NCBI RefSeq assembly: GCF_002056295.1
Contig: NZ_CP020100.1
Span: 1,697,501 to 1,761,500 of the forward strand
Length of the DNA stretch: 64,000 nucleotides
Direction: 5' to 3'
From: Halopseudomonas phragmitis
GTDB lineage: Bacteria; Pseudomonadota; Gammaproteobacteria; Pseudomonadales; Pseudomonadaceae
The notes below the pieces were generated by a model. The model ran no database searches and was not told where the DNA came from. It saw nothing but the letters and a program-made list of their open reading frames with translations. Below are positions 17,049 through 25,784 of the stretch, one piece after another. Position 1 is the first letter of the stretch, and the number at the start of each line of letters is the position of its first letter. Position numbers and translations under genes: made by a program.

Positions 17049-18212
17049 ATGTCCATCAAGCTGGAAGACTATTTCGACCGCGACACTTTTGGTCGCATCA
17101 AGGCCTGTGCTGATCAGCACGAAACCCCGTTCCTGGTGGTTGACCTCAAGACCATCGACCGCGCTTACGACGAACTGGTCGATGGGTTTCCATTCGCCAA
17201 GGTTTACTATGCGGTCAAGGCCAATCCGGCCAATGAAGTGCTGAGCCTGCTGAAAAGCAAAGGTTCGAACTTCGACATCGCCTCTATTTATGAATTGGAG
17301 AAGGTCCTGGCTCTGGGCGTCAAGCCCGAGCAGATCAGCTTCGGCAACACCATCAAGAAGTCCAAGCACATCCGCGCCTTCTATGAGAAAGGTGTGCGCC
17401 TGTTCGCCACCGACTCGGAAGCCGACCTGCGCAACATCGCCAAGGCCGCTCCGGGCTCCAAGGTTTATGTACGCATTCTGACCGAAGGCTCGACCACTGC
17501 CGACTGGCCGCTGTCGCGCAAGTTCGGTTGCCAGACCGACATGGCCATGGATCTGCTGGTGCTGGCCAAGGAACTGGGCCTGGACCCCTACGGCATCTCC
17601 TTCCACGTCGGCTCTCAGCAGCGCGATATCGGTGCCTGGGACGCGGCGATTGCCAAGGTCAAGGTGATCTTCGAGCGCCTGAAAGAGGAAGACGGCATCA
17701 CCCTGAAGATGATCAACATGGGTGGTGGCTTCCCGGCCAACTACATCACCAAGACCAACACTCTGCAGACCTACGCTGAGGAAATCACCCGCTTCCTGCA
17801 CGAGGACTTTGGTGACGAGCTGCCGGAAATCATCCTCGAACCGGGCCGCTCGCTGATCGCCAACGCCGGCATCCTGGTCAGCGAGGTGGTGCTGGTCTCG
17901 CGCAAGTCGCACACCGCGCTGGAGCGTTGGGTGTACACCGACGTGGGCAAGTTCAGCGGCCTGATCGAAACCATGGACGAGTCGATCAAGTTCCCGATCT
18001 GGACCGACAAGAAGGGCGAGCTGGAAGAGGCGGTGATCGCCGGTCCGACCTGCGACAGCGCCGACATCATGTACGAGCACTACAAGTACGGTCTGCCGCT
18101 GAACCTGGCGATCGGCGACCGCCTGTACTGGCTGTCTACCGGCGCCTACACCACCAGCTACAGTGCGATCGAATTCAACGGTTTCCCGCCGTTGGAGGCT
18201 TTCTATATCTAA
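17049..18212 (+). CDS. speC: Ornithine decarboxylase (PLP, fold III)
   Basis: Makes putrescine from ornithine, the entry to polyamine synthesis, in the cytoplasm. The 387-aa protein matches the short pseudomonad ornithine/lysine decarboxylase group. The PLP lysine is K57 in YYAVKANP; the glycine-rich phosphate-binding part MGGGFPANY and EPGRSLIA follow near 230-275, and the catalytic cysteine sits in GPTCDSAD near 339. The ATG at 17049 is preceded by TTTGGAG at good spacing. Transcribed alone and closed by a strong hairpin. Some members of the group also accept lysine. Confidence 0.93.
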   Translation: MSIKLEDYFDRDTFGRIKACADQHETPFLVVDLKTIDRAYDELVDGFPFAKVYYAVKANPANEVLSLLKSKGSNFDIASIYELEKVLALGVKPEQISFGNTIKKSKHIRAFYEKGVRLFATDSEADLRNIAKAAPGSKVYVRILTEGSTTADWPLSRKFGCQTDMAMDLLVLAKELGLDPYGISFHVGSQQRDIGAWDAAIAKVKVIFERLKEEDGITLKMINMGGGFPANYITKTNTLQTYAEEITRFLHEDFGDELPEIILEPGRSLIANAGILVSEVVLVSRKSHTALERWVYTDVGKFSGLIETMDESIKFPIWTDKKGELEEAVIAGPTCDSADIMYEHYKYGLPLNLAIGDRLYWLSTGAYTTSYSAIEFNGFPPLEAFYI

Positions 18213-18239
18213 CGCGTTCGGCGCTGCGCTGTAGTACAA

Positions 18240-18273
18240 AAAGCCCGCTCCTGTTGCACAAGGAGCGGGCTTT
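18240..18273 (+). terminator. Terminator of speC
   Basis: A perfect 13-bp stem (18240-18252 with 18261-18273) and 8-nt loop, with the A-run and T-run included in the stem ends. It lies 28 bp past the speC stop. Confidence 0.85.
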
Positions 18274-18335
18274 CATCTATTGGCAGTCAGCGTTTGATGC
18301 CGCAGGTGGCGGGAAGCGCTGGCTTAGCTCGTACA

Positions 18336-18370
18336 TGGATGGCCACGTCGCTACGCTTCTCGCCATGACG
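18336..18370. repeat. REP-like element (third copy of the ATGGAT...CATGACG family)
   Basis: Starts ATGGATGGCCACGTCG and ends CTCGCCATGACG; GGATGGC and GCCATGAC pair as the stem ends. Same termini and size as the two elements at 14212-14320. It sits in the convergent gap between speC and the SDR gene. Confidence 0.55.
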
Positions 18371-18384
18371 CCAGGTAAGACGGG

Positions 18385-19290
18385 TCAGGCGAACTTCTGA
18401 ATATTCGCCATCAGCTCACGCAGCGCTTCGATATTGTCCTTCGGATGCACCGCGCCTTCGAAGCTGCACAGCTGTTCGAAGTTGGCGGCGACGTCTTCCG
18501 GGCTGAAGCCTTCGTCGGGGTTGAAGCCGATGCCCAGTGAGCGCTCCCAGCGTACTTTACCCATCCAGCCACCGCCGACTTCGAACAGGCTGCCGGTTTC
18601 CTGGCATTGCTCGGAGCACAGGTAGGCGACCAGCGGGCTGACCAGTTCGGGCTTGAGCTTGTCGAAAGCACCGGGCGGGAACAGGCCTTCGGTCATGCGG
18701 GTGCCGCCAGTGGGGGCGATCGCGTTGACGAAGATGTTGTTCTTGCGGCCTTCGATGGCCAGGGTCCGGGTGAAGCCGTACAGGCCCAGCTTGGCCATGC
18801 CGTAGTTGGCCTGGCCGAAGTTGCCGTAGATGCCTGAGGTGGAGGAGGTGAAGATCACACGGCCGAAGTTGTTATTCTTCATGTGCTCCCAGGCGGCTTT
18901 AGTCGTCTTGTAGGCACCTTCGACGTGAACCTTGTAGACCAGATCCCAGTCGGCGTCGGTCATCTTGGCGAAGCTCTTGTCGCGCAGGATACCGGCGTTG
19001 TTGACCACTACATCGACGCGGCCGAAGTTATCCATGGCGCACTGCACGATTTTGTCGCCGTCTACTACGCTGTCGGGGTTGGCGATGGCGGTGCCGCCGG
19101 CGGCCTTGATTTCTTCTACGACTTTCAGTGCGGCTTCGCTGTTGGCGCCTTCGCCGGTGGCGCTGCCACCCAGGTCGTTGACGATGACCTTGGCACCGTG
19201 CTTGGCGAACAGCAGGGCGTGGGCACGGCCGATGCCGCCGCCGGCGCCGGTAACGATGACGACCTTGTCGTCAAAACGGATATCGCTCAT
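18385..19290 (-). CDS. SDR oxidoreductase, 3-hydroxyacyl-CoA dehydrogenase-like
   Basis: Short-chain dehydrogenase of 301 aa resembling the dehydrogenase domain of the peroxisomal multifunctional beta-oxidation enzyme, including the longer C-terminal part with WMGKVRWERSLG. The NAD(P) site TGAGGGIG is at about residues 15-22, NNAG near 97, and the catalytic Tyr and Lys in YGMAK near 163. AAGGAG precedes the ATG by seven bases. It could oxidise a 3-hydroxyacyl-CoA for the thiolase and acyl-CoA ligase encoded 2-4 kb away, but substrate is inferred only from family. Confidence 0.85.
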   Translation of the reverse strand: MSDIRFDDKVVIVTGAGGGIGRAHALLFAKHGAKVIVNDLGGSATGEGANSEAALKVVEEIKAAGGTAIANPDSVVDGDKIVQCAMDNFGRVDVVVNNAGILRDKSFAKMTDADWDLVYKVHVEGAYKTTKAAWEHMKNNNFGRVIFTSSTSGIYGNFGQANYGMAKLGLYGFTRTLAIEGRKNNIFVNAIAPTGGTRMTEGLFPPGAFDKLKPELVSPLVAYLCSEQCQETGSLFEVGGGWMGKVRWERSLGIGFNPDEGFSPEDVAANFEQLCSFEGAVHPKDNIEALRELMANIQKFA

Positions 19291-19518
19291 GGAAACTCTC
19301 CTTAGACCGGGCAGAGTGAAAGTGAAAAAAGACGTCCAGTGTCGAACAGGTGTTTGAATATGGCAAGGGTAAGGGTCGTGGTGAATGGTGCAGCATAAGT
19401 CAGCAGCGGGCCGCTACGGGTAGGCACAGGATTGGAGAGTGCCGTGCCAGGGCTTTCACGGGTAGGCAAAAGCGGTAATACTCGCTGCGTTTGAACCTTA
19501 TGCTGACAGGATACCCCT

Positions 19519-19941
19519 ATGCCCGGGAAGGCTTTGCTTGTACTGCTGACGTTGACTGCCGCCGCGCTTGGCGGCTGTACGCCACGCTTGGTGACTGTTC
19601 ACGATGGCCTTGAGGCGATTTTTGTTGATGCACAGTCGCAGACGCCGATCGCTGGTGTACAGGTTTATGCTTTGATGCCCGGCAAGCCTGGGCCGCAGGT
19701 GCTGGGGCGCAGTAATGAGTCTGGTCAGGTCAGCATCAGACCCCGGCGGCGGTTGGAGGTGGTCGTGCCGCTTGGCGAGCGCATGACGATGTTGTCGCTA
19801 TGGGCCTGCAAGTCGGGTCATGAGCGGCTTGAAGTTGCCGGCCGGATGGGCTGGAATGCCGATTATCGGGCTGTCACGCATCGACCGGATGCGCCGATAC
19901 CTCTGGCATCGATTGAACAGGGTGAGCAGGGCTGCCCATAG
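19519..19941 (+). CDS. Small lipoprotein of unknown function
   Basis: A 140-aa protein with a lipoprotein signal peptide: MPGKALLVLLTLTAAALGGC, with Cys20 as the lipidation site. The mature part (FVDAQSQTPIAGVQVYALMPG, then SNESGQVSIRPRRR) looks like a small beta-sandwich of the carboxypeptidase-regulatory or transthyretin-like kind. Two further Cys (in WACKSG and near the C-terminus) could form a disulfide. AGGA eight bases upstream supports the start. It lies 22 bp before a DJ-1/PfpI gene and may share its transcript. Function not recognised. Confidence 0.75.
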   Translation: MPGKALLVLLTLTAAALGGCTPRLVTVHDGLEAIFVDAQSQTPIAGVQVYALMPGKPGPQVLGRSNESGQVSIRPRRRLEVVVPLGERMTMLSLWACKSGHERLEVAGRMGWNADYRAVTHRPDAPIPLASIEQGEQGCP

Positions 19942-19963
19942 ATGTGTATAGGAGTACGCAGCA

Positions 19964-20545
19964 GTGAACGTTGGAATCTATATCTATGACCACGCCGAGG
20001 TGCTGGATTTTTCTGGCCCGTTCGAGGTGTTCTCAACCGCCAGCCGGTTGTCTGAGCCCAAGGGTTTGTTCAAGGTGTTTTTGCTGGCCGAAACGCTGCA
20101 GCCGGTCAATGCTCGCGGCGGTTTCAGCGTCAATCCGCAGTATGCGCTGAGTGATCACCCTGCGCTGGATGTGCTGATCGTGGCGGGGGGCGTTCATAGC
20201 GCTGAACTGCACAAGCCGGGGGTGATTGCCTGGGTTGCCGAGCAGGCCAGGTCGGTGCCGCTGGTGGCCTCGGTGTGTACCGGTGCCTTTATTCTGGCTC
20301 AGGCCGGAGTGCTGGACGGGCTGGAGGTCACGACGCACTGGGAAGACATTGCTGATCTTAGGCATGACTATCCGGCATTGACGGTGTGTGAGGGGCGGCG
20401 CTGGGTCGATACCGGCAAGCTGGTGACGTCGGGCGGCATTTCTGCCGGCATCGATATGAGCCTGCATCTGGTTTCCAGGTTGGGTGGCATGGCTCTGGCC
20501 CAGATGACCGCGCGGCAGATGGAATTCGATTGGTCCAACGGCTGA
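19964..20545 (+). CDS. DJ-1/PfpI family protein (glutamine amidotransferase-like)
   Basis: Cytoplasmic DJ-1/ThiJ-superfamily protein, 193 aa, lacking the C-terminal AraC DNA-binding domain found in larger relatives. The nucleophile elbow SVCTGAFILAQAG contains Cys105 and the family opening IYIYDHAEVLDFSGPFEVF is intact. TTHWEDIADL and TSGGISAGIDM resemble isonitrile-hydratase-like members, so hydratase or glyoxalase-type chemistry is possible; the exact reaction cannot be assigned. The gene follows the lipoprotein gene by 22 bp and precedes a small Cys-rich protein by 40 bp. Confidence 0.85.
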   Translation: MNVGIYIYDHAEVLDFSGPFEVFSTASRLSEPKGLFKVFLLAETLQPVNARGGFSVNPQYALSDHPALDVLIVAGGVHSAELHKPGVIAWVAEQARSVPLVASVCTGAFILAQAGVLDGLEVTTHWEDIADLRHDYPALTVCEGRRWVDTGKLVTSGGISAGIDMSLHLVSRLGGMALAQMTARQMEFDWSNG

Positions 20546-20585
20546 TAATCAGCGCAATCAAAGCACGTAGCGGGAGTTTCACGTC

Positions 20586-20810
20586 ATGCAGCCATTTGCG
20601 CGTCATACCTGCCCGCTGTGCGGCCAGCCCAACGGCTGCGCTCCGGCTGCGGCAGGCAGTTTTGAGGTGGATTGCTGGTGTCGGCAGGTGAGTGTAAGCC
20701 CGCAGGCGCTGGCCCAGGTGCCGGAGGCGCTCAAGGGCAAGGCGTGCTTGTGCCGGGCTTGTGCTGTTGCCGATGTATCGGCGGAGCAGGGCAGTGAGCC
20801 TGCTGAATGA
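20586..20810 (+). CDS. Cysteine-rich CWC-type small protein
   Basis: 74-aa protein with seven cysteines arranged as CPLCGQPNGC, then CWC, then CLCRAC, the layout of the small cysteine-rich CWC family of proteobacteria, which may bind zinc. Function of the family is unknown. It ends near a large REP hairpin that separates it from the convergent thiolase gene. Confidence 0.8.
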   Translation: MQPFARHTCPLCGQPNGCAPAAAGSFEVDCWCRQVSVSPQALAQVPEALKGKACLCRACAVADVSAEQGSEPAE

Positions 20811-20818
20811 GTTTGAGA

Positions 20819-20886
20819 GCGGGCCTGCGAGCCGCTCCTACCGGGGTAGCACATAGAGTTTGGTAGGAGCGGCTCGCAGCCGCGAA
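20819..20886. repeat. Inverted pair of Pseudomonas-type REP elements
   Basis: Two oppositely oriented copies of the GTAGGAGCGGCTCGC...GCGAA family (20819-20842 and 20862-20886) form a perfect 18-bp inverted repeat (20825-20842 with 20862-20879) around a 19-nt spacer. This is the classic pseudomonad REP doublet. It lies between two convergent genes and probably also stops transcription from both. Confidence 0.85.
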
Positions 20887-20901
20887 ACGACCAACCGGTG
20901 A

Positions 20902-22083
20902 TTACACCAACTCGATCGCCACGGCAGTAGCTTCACCACCACCGATGCACAGCGAGGCGATGCCACGCTTGCCGCCGGTTTTCTGCAGGGCGTTGATCAA
21001 GGTGACAATGATCCGCGAGCCGGTGGAGCCGACCGGGTGACCCTGGGCGCAGGCACCACCGTAGATGTTGACCTTGCTGTGATCCAGGCCGTGTTCACGC
21101 ATGGCCAGCATGGTGACCATGGCAAAGGCTTCGTTGATTTCGAACAGGTCAACGTCGTCCTTGCTCCAGCCGGTCTTGTTGAACAGGTTGGTCATGGCGC
21201 CGACCGGGGCCAGGGTGAACTCGCTCGGGTCCTGGCTCTGGGTGGCGTGGCCAACGATCCGGGCCAGTGGCTTGAGGCCACGACGCTGAGCTTCGGCGGC
21301 GGTCATCAGGACCAGGGCGCTGGCGCCATCGGAAATCGAACTGGCGTTGGCGGCGGTGATGGTGCCGTCCTTCTTAAAGGCCGGGCGCAGACCGGGGATC
21401 TTGTCGATGTTGGCGTTGTGCGGCTGCTCATCGTCCTTGACCACAACCTCACCCTTGCGGGTGGTAACGGTGACCGGAACGATTTCGCTGGCCAGGCTGC
21501 CGTTGTCGATTGCAGCTTGGGCGCGCTTGAGTGATTCGATGGCGTAGGCGTCCATCTCTTCACGGCTGATGCCATACTTGTCGGCAGTATCCTGGGCGAA
21601 GGAACCCATCAGGCGACCGGTGCGGGCATCTTCCAAACCGTCGAAGAACATGTGGTCCTTGATTTCGCCGTGACCCATGCGCAGGCCGGTGCGGGCCTTT
21701 TCCATGATGTAGGGGGCGTTGGTCATGCTCTCCATGCCACCGGCGACCATGACCTGGTTGCTGCCGGCCTTGAGTGCGTCGTGGGCCTGCATTACCGCTT
21801 TCATGCCGGAGCCACACAGTTTGTTGATGGTGGTGCAGCCAGTGGCGGCGGGCAGCCCGGCGTTGAGGCTGGCCTGGCGGGCCGGACCCTGTTTGAGACC
21901 AGCGGGCAGTACGCAGCCCATGATTACTTCCTGCACATCGGCAGCGTCAATGCCGGCGCGGGCTACGGCTTCGCGAATGGCGATGGCGCCCAGGTCCACG
22001 GCGCTGAGGCTCGACAGGCTACCCTGAAAGCCGCCCATCGGGGTGCGGGCGCCGCTGACGATGACGATATCGGTGTCTGACAT
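20902..22083 (-). CDS. Acetyl-CoA C-acyltransferase (thiolase)
   Basis: Cleaves 3-ketoacyl-CoA to acetyl-CoA (beta-oxidation) or condenses two acetyl-CoA. The 393-aa length is standard. The acylated nucleophile is the Cys in NKLCGSGMKAV (about residue 89), and the C-terminal catalytic residues are in GACAQGHPVGSTGSRI and the final CIGGGEATA. The ATG at 22081-22083 has AGGA eight bases upstream. It is divergent from the acyl-CoA ligase with a 229-bp shared control region. Whether it prefers acetoacetyl-CoA (AtoB/PhaA) or longer chains is not decidable here. Confidence 0.92.
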   Translation of the reverse strand: MSDTDIVIVSGARTPMGGFQGSLSSLSAVDLGAIAIREAVARAGIDAADVQEVIMGCVLPAGLKQGPARQASLNAGLPAATGCTTINKLCGSGMKAVMQAHDALKAGSNQVMVAGGMESMTNAPYIMEKARTGLRMGHGEIKDHMFFDGLEDARTGRLMGSFAQDTADKYGISREEMDAYAIESLKRAQAAIDNGSLASEIVPVTVTTRKGEVVVKDDEQPHNANIDKIPGLRPAFKKDGTITAANASSISDGASALVLMTAAEAQRRGLKPLARIVGHATQSQDPSEFTLAPVGAMTNLFNKTGWSKDDVDLFEINEAFAMVTMLAMREHGLDHSKVNIYGGACAQGHPVGSTGSRIIVTLINALQKTGGKRGIASLCIGGGEATAVAIELV

Positions 22084-22189
22084 GTTGTGTTCCTACCTAT
22101 ATGACTGGTTACTTATTTTTGGTCATCAATCGACTTGATGCGGTCATTATACGCTCAAACCGGTTCGTGATACCCGTTATGATCCGGTT

Positions 22190-22236
22190 CATACTTTGGA
22201 GTGATAGGTGGCGCTCAACGGGACTGTCTATAGTGC
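22190..22236 (+). promoter_or_regulatory. Putative activator-dependent promoter of the acyl-CoA ligase
   Basis: CATACTTTGG (22190-22199) and CTATAGTGC (22228-22236, -10 box TATAGT) are shared with the DUF1329 promoter at 24153-24197. There is no good -35 box at 17 bp, and the upstream box would centre near -45, which fits an activator. The predicted start is near 22241. Confidence 0.45.
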
Positions 22237-22312
22237 CCCCATCGGCCAAAGTTGCCGAGCCAAGATTCAAAACTAAGACCCCACAAGCCCAATAACAGGA
22301 AGGTCACACCAC

Positions 22313-23995
22313 ATGCTCAAGACCCGTGTCATCCCGCCGACCGAAGGCGCTCATTCTACCCCGTTGCTGATCAAGAACCTGCTGCTGTCCGGCCGCCGTT
22401 ATGAGCGTAGCCAGGAAATCATCTACCGTGATATCAGCCGCTACGATTATGCCACCTTCAATGAGCGTATCTGCCGTCTGGCCAATGTTCTGACTGCTGC
22501 CGGCGTCAAGCCGGGCGATACCGTTGCGGTGATGGATTGGGACAGCCATCGCTATCTGGAATGCATGTTTGCCGTGCCGATGATTGGCGCGGTGCTGCAC
22601 ACCATCAATATCCGCCTGTCGCCGGAACAGATCCTCTACACCATGAACCATGCCGATGACATCTTCGTGCTGGTCAATGCCGAGTTCGTGCCGCTGTACA
22701 AGGCGGTCGAGGATCACCTGACCACGGTCGAGAAAACTATTTTGCTGACCGATGGCGACGAGAAAACCGCCGATCTGCCAAATCTGGTTGGTGAGTATGA
22801 AACGCTGCTGGCCGCCGCCGCGCCGACCTACGACTTCCCTGACTTCGACGAGAATTCGGTCGCCACGACCTTCTACACCACCGGTACCACCGGCAACCCC
22901 AAGGGCGTGTATTTCACTCATCGGCAACTGGTACTGCACACCCTGACCCAGGCCGGCATGATGGGCGGTCTGGACAGCATGCGCCTGTTCGGCAACCGCG
23001 ACGTCTACATGCCGATCACGCCGATGTTTCACGTGCATGCCTGGGGTATTCCCTACACCGCGACCTTGCTGGGGGTCAAACAGGTGTATCCGGGTCGTTA
23101 TGAGCCGGAAATGCTGTGCAAGCTGATCAAGCAGGAAAAGGTGACCTTCTCCCACTGCGTGCCAACTATCCTTGGCATGCTGCTCAATGCTGACGGCGCC
23201 AAGGATTACGATTTTGGCGGAATGAAAGTGATCATCGGCGGCAGTGCGCTGAACCGCGGTCTGTATGAGGCGGCCAAGGCTCGAGGCATGAAATTGTCCG
23301 CCGCCTACGGCATGTCCGAGACCTGTCCGCTGATTTCCAGTGGTTACATCAACCTGGAACTGGAAGCCGGCAGTGAAGACGAGCGCGCGGCCTACAAGAT
23401 CAAGGCAGGTGTGCCGGTGCCGTTAGTCGAGGCGCGGATCATGGACAGTGACGGCAACTTCCTGCCCAGTGACGGCAAGTCGCAGGGTGAACTGGTGTTG
23501 CGTGCGCCCTGGCTGACTCAGGGTTACTACCGCGAGCCGGAGAAGAGTGCTGAGCTGTGGGCCCACGGCTGGATGCATACCGGTGACGTGGCGACCATCG
23601 ATGAGATGGGCTTCATTGAAATTCGCGACCGCATTAAGGATGTGATCAAGACCGGCGGCGAGTGGATTTCCTCGCTTGAGCTGGAAGACCTGATCAGCCT
23701 CAGTCCGGCGGTCAAGGAAGTGGCAGTAGTCGGGGTACCTGATCCGCAGTGGGACGAGCGTCCGTTTGCGCTGATCGTGCCGCGTGAAGGGCAGGCGATG
23801 GATGCCAAGGTTCTGCGCGACCATCTCAAGCCATTCGTGGATGAGGGGCGGATCAACAAGTGGGCGATCCCGACGCAGATCGCAACTGTTACCGAAATAC
23901 CCAAAACCAGCGTCGGCAAGCTCGACAAGAAGCGCATTCGCGTCGAGATCGCTGAGTGGCAAGAGGCTGGAGCCCCGTTCCTGTCTACCTTGTAA
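22313..23995 (+). CDS. AMP-forming acyl-CoA ligase, AlkK-like (medium/long chain)
   Basis: Activates a fatty acid to its CoA thioester through an acyl-AMP. At 560 aa it fits the AlkK/FadK-type group. The P-loop TTGTTGNPKG is at residues 189-198, the A5 region AYGMSETCP near 335, HGWMHTGDVATID near 415, and the catalytic lysine in KTSVGKLDKK near 540. AGGAAGG precedes the ATG. Neighbours are a thiolase, an SDR, DUF1329 and a MalT-type regulator, suggesting uptake and breakdown of a lipid or related acid. Chain length is not predictable. Confidence 0.92.
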   Translation: MLKTRVIPPTEGAHSTPLLIKNLLLSGRRYERSQEIIYRDISRYDYATFNERICRLANVLTAAGVKPGDTVAVMDWDSHRYLECMFAVPMIGAVLHTINIRLSPEQILYTMNHADDIFVLVNAEFVPLYKAVEDHLTTVEKTILLTDGDEKTADLPNLVGEYETLLAAAAPTYDFPDFDENSVATTFYTTGTTGNPKGVYFTHRQLVLHTLTQAGMMGGLDSMRLFGNRDVYMPITPMFHVHAWGIPYTATLLGVKQVYPGRYEPEMLCKLIKQEKVTFSHCVPTILGMLLNADGAKDYDFGGMKVIIGGSALNRGLYEAAKARGMKLSAAYGMSETCPLISSGYINLELEAGSEDERAAYKIKAGVPVPLVEARIMDSDGNFLPSDGKSQGELVLRAPWLTQGYYREPEKSAELWAHGWMHTGDVATIDEMGFIEIRDRIKDVIKTGGEWISSLELEDLISLSPAVKEVAVVGVPDPQWDERPFALIVPREGQAMDAKVLRDHLKPFVDEGRINKWAIPTQIATVTEIPKTSVGKLDKKRIRVEIAEWQEAGAPFLSTL

Positions 23996-24152
23996 GCTTT
24001 TTATCGTGGTAACGTGCGGGGGTAACACTCTGTGCCCTCGCACGTTTTTAGCAACTCTGAAATTGATCTTCGGGGCTGTCAAAGTAGTGGCGGTCATGCC
24101 GCTTCACCCGATGGTCAGGCTCTCTTGCCGGTTCCCTGATTATCCTGCAAAT

Positions 24153-24197
24153 CATACTTTGGGTGGATCACCCGACCAAAGTGCTTGGCTATAGTGC
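24153..24197 (+). promoter_or_regulatory. Putative activator-dependent promoter of the DUF1329 gene
   Basis: CATACTTTGG (24153-24162) and CTATAGTGC (24189-24197) recur here as in front of the acyl-CoA ligase. ACTTTGG (24156-24162) is also mirrored by CCAAAGT (24176-24182), and an inner GGGTG-GAT-CACCC dyad overlaps it. Predicted start is near 24202. Confidence 0.5.
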
Positions 24198-24333
24198 ACC
24201 GCAGCGTTGTATAGCTGTTTTCAGCGATACAGCCTCATTTATCAATCCACCCAGGCACGCTATGACGCGCCCCCGAGCCCTGAGCTCTGGATGGTTACTC
24301 CATGCCGCGGCATAGCAAGCAAGGCAGAATCAT

Positions 24334-25686
24334 ATGAAGCAAAGCACCCTGATCTTTTCCTCCATCCTGGCCTCGGCCCTGGCTATCCAGGCCGCGCACG
24401 CTCGGGATGTTTCTGCATTGGGCAGTACCCTGACCCCGGTTGGCGCCGAGATGGCCGGTAATGCTGCGGGCACTATTCCTGCCTGGACTGGTGGTTTGCC
24501 GGTCGATGCCGGCTCAGTTGACAGCAAGGGTTTTCTTTCAGACCCCTTTGCCGATGACAAGCCGCTGTTTGTGATTACTGCGCAGAACTATGAGCAGTAC
24601 CAGGACAATCTGGCTCCTGGCCAGATCGCCATGTTCAAGCGTTACCCCGATACCTATCGCATGCCGGTTTACCCGACCCGCCGTAGCGCGGCCATGCCCG
24701 AAGCTATCTATGAGGCCACTCGTCGCAATGCTGCCAATACTCAGCTGGTGCAGGGTGGCAACGGCCTGGCCAACTTCGAGAAGGCCAACCCGTTCCCGAT
24801 GCCGCAAAGTGGTGTGGAAGTGGCGTGGAACCACATTACCCGTTACCGTGGTGGCACCGTGCGCCGGGTGGTCGGCCAGGTAACTCCGCAGACCAACGGT
24901 TCCTTCACGCTGGTTCGTTTCAATGAAGAGTTCGTGTTCCCCTATGGATTGCCTGACTATGATCCGGCCAGTCAGGGCAACATCCTGTTCTACTTCAAGC
25001 AGCAGGTAACCGAGCCGGCGCGTCTGGCCGGGAACGTACTGCTGGTGCATGAGACCATTGATCAGGTCAAAGAACCGCGCATGGCCTGGGTTTACAATGC
25101 TGGTCAGCGCCGGGTGCGGCGCGCGCCGCAGGTCTCCTATGACGGTCCAGGTACCGCCTCTGACGGTCTGCGTACCTCCGACAATCTGGATATGTACAAC
25201 GGCGCACCTGACCGTTACAACTGGGAGCTGGTCGGCAAGAAAGAGCTGTATATCGCCTACAACAGCTATGGTCTGAACTCTACCGACCTGCGTTACAGCG
25301 ACATCATTCAGCCGGGCCATATCAATCAGGACCTGACACGTTATGAGCTGCACCGGGTTTGGGAAGTAGTCGCCACGGTCAAGGACGGCGAGCGTCATAT
25401 CTACGCCAAGCGCCACTTCTTTGTCGATGAGGATAGCTGGCAGGCTGCGCATATTGACCATTACGACGCGCGTGGCTCGCTGTGGCGTGTAGCTGAGGCG
25501 CATGCGCTGCAGTACTACAACAATCAGGTGCCGTGGTATGCCATGGAAACCCTGTATGACCTGGTTGCCGGTCGTTACCTGGTGATGGGTATGAATAATG
25601 AAGAGCGCACCGACTATGAGTTCAACTACGGTGCCAATCCCAGTGACTTCACTCCGGCGGCACTGCGTCAATCTGGCGTACGTTAG
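24334..25686 (+). CDS. DUF1329 family exported protein
   Basis: 450-aa periplasmic or outer-membrane associated protein with a clean signal peptide (MKQSTLIFSSILASALAIQA, cleavage after AHA) followed by the DUF1329 opening VSALGSTLTPVGAEMAGNA. Members are usually paired with a DUF1302 outer-membrane protein and a MalT-like regulator and occur near hydrophobic-substrate degradation genes. Here the regulator is present but no DUF1302 gene is in the window. A role in moving or sensing a lipid-like compound is inference. A terminator follows closely. Confidence 0.9.
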   Translation: MKQSTLIFSSILASALAIQAAHARDVSALGSTLTPVGAEMAGNAAGTIPAWTGGLPVDAGSVDSKGFLSDPFADDKPLFVITAQNYEQYQDNLAPGQIAMFKRYPDTYRMPVYPTRRSAAMPEAIYEATRRNAANTQLVQGGNGLANFEKANPFPMPQSGVEVAWNHITRYRGGTVRRVVGQVTPQTNGSFTLVRFNEEFVFPYGLPDYDPASQGNILFYFKQQVTEPARLAGNVLLVHETIDQVKEPRMAWVYNAGQRRVRRAPQVSYDGPGTASDGLRTSDNLDMYNGAPDRYNWELVGKKELYIAYNSYGLNSTDLRYSDIIQPGHINQDLTRYELHRVWEVVATVKDGERHIYAKRHFFVDEDSWQAAHIDHYDARGSLWRVAEAHALQYYNNQVPWYAMETLYDLVAGRYLVMGMNNEERTDYEFNYGANPSDFTPAALRQSGVR

Positions 25687-25710
25687 TTTGAACAACTGAG
25701 TCACCCTGAG

Positions 25711-25736
25711 CAGGCGGCCCCCGGGCCGCCTGTTTT
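25711..25736 (+). terminator. Terminator of the DUF1329 gene
   Basis: Perfect 9-bp stem CAGGCGGCC (25711-25719) with 25724-25732, a 4-nt loop, then TTTTG. It isolates the regulator gene downstream. Confidence 0.9.
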
Positions 25737-25784
25737 GTTACAAATCGACAAGACGCTTTGCCCGCCAATCGATAAACTTGGCGC

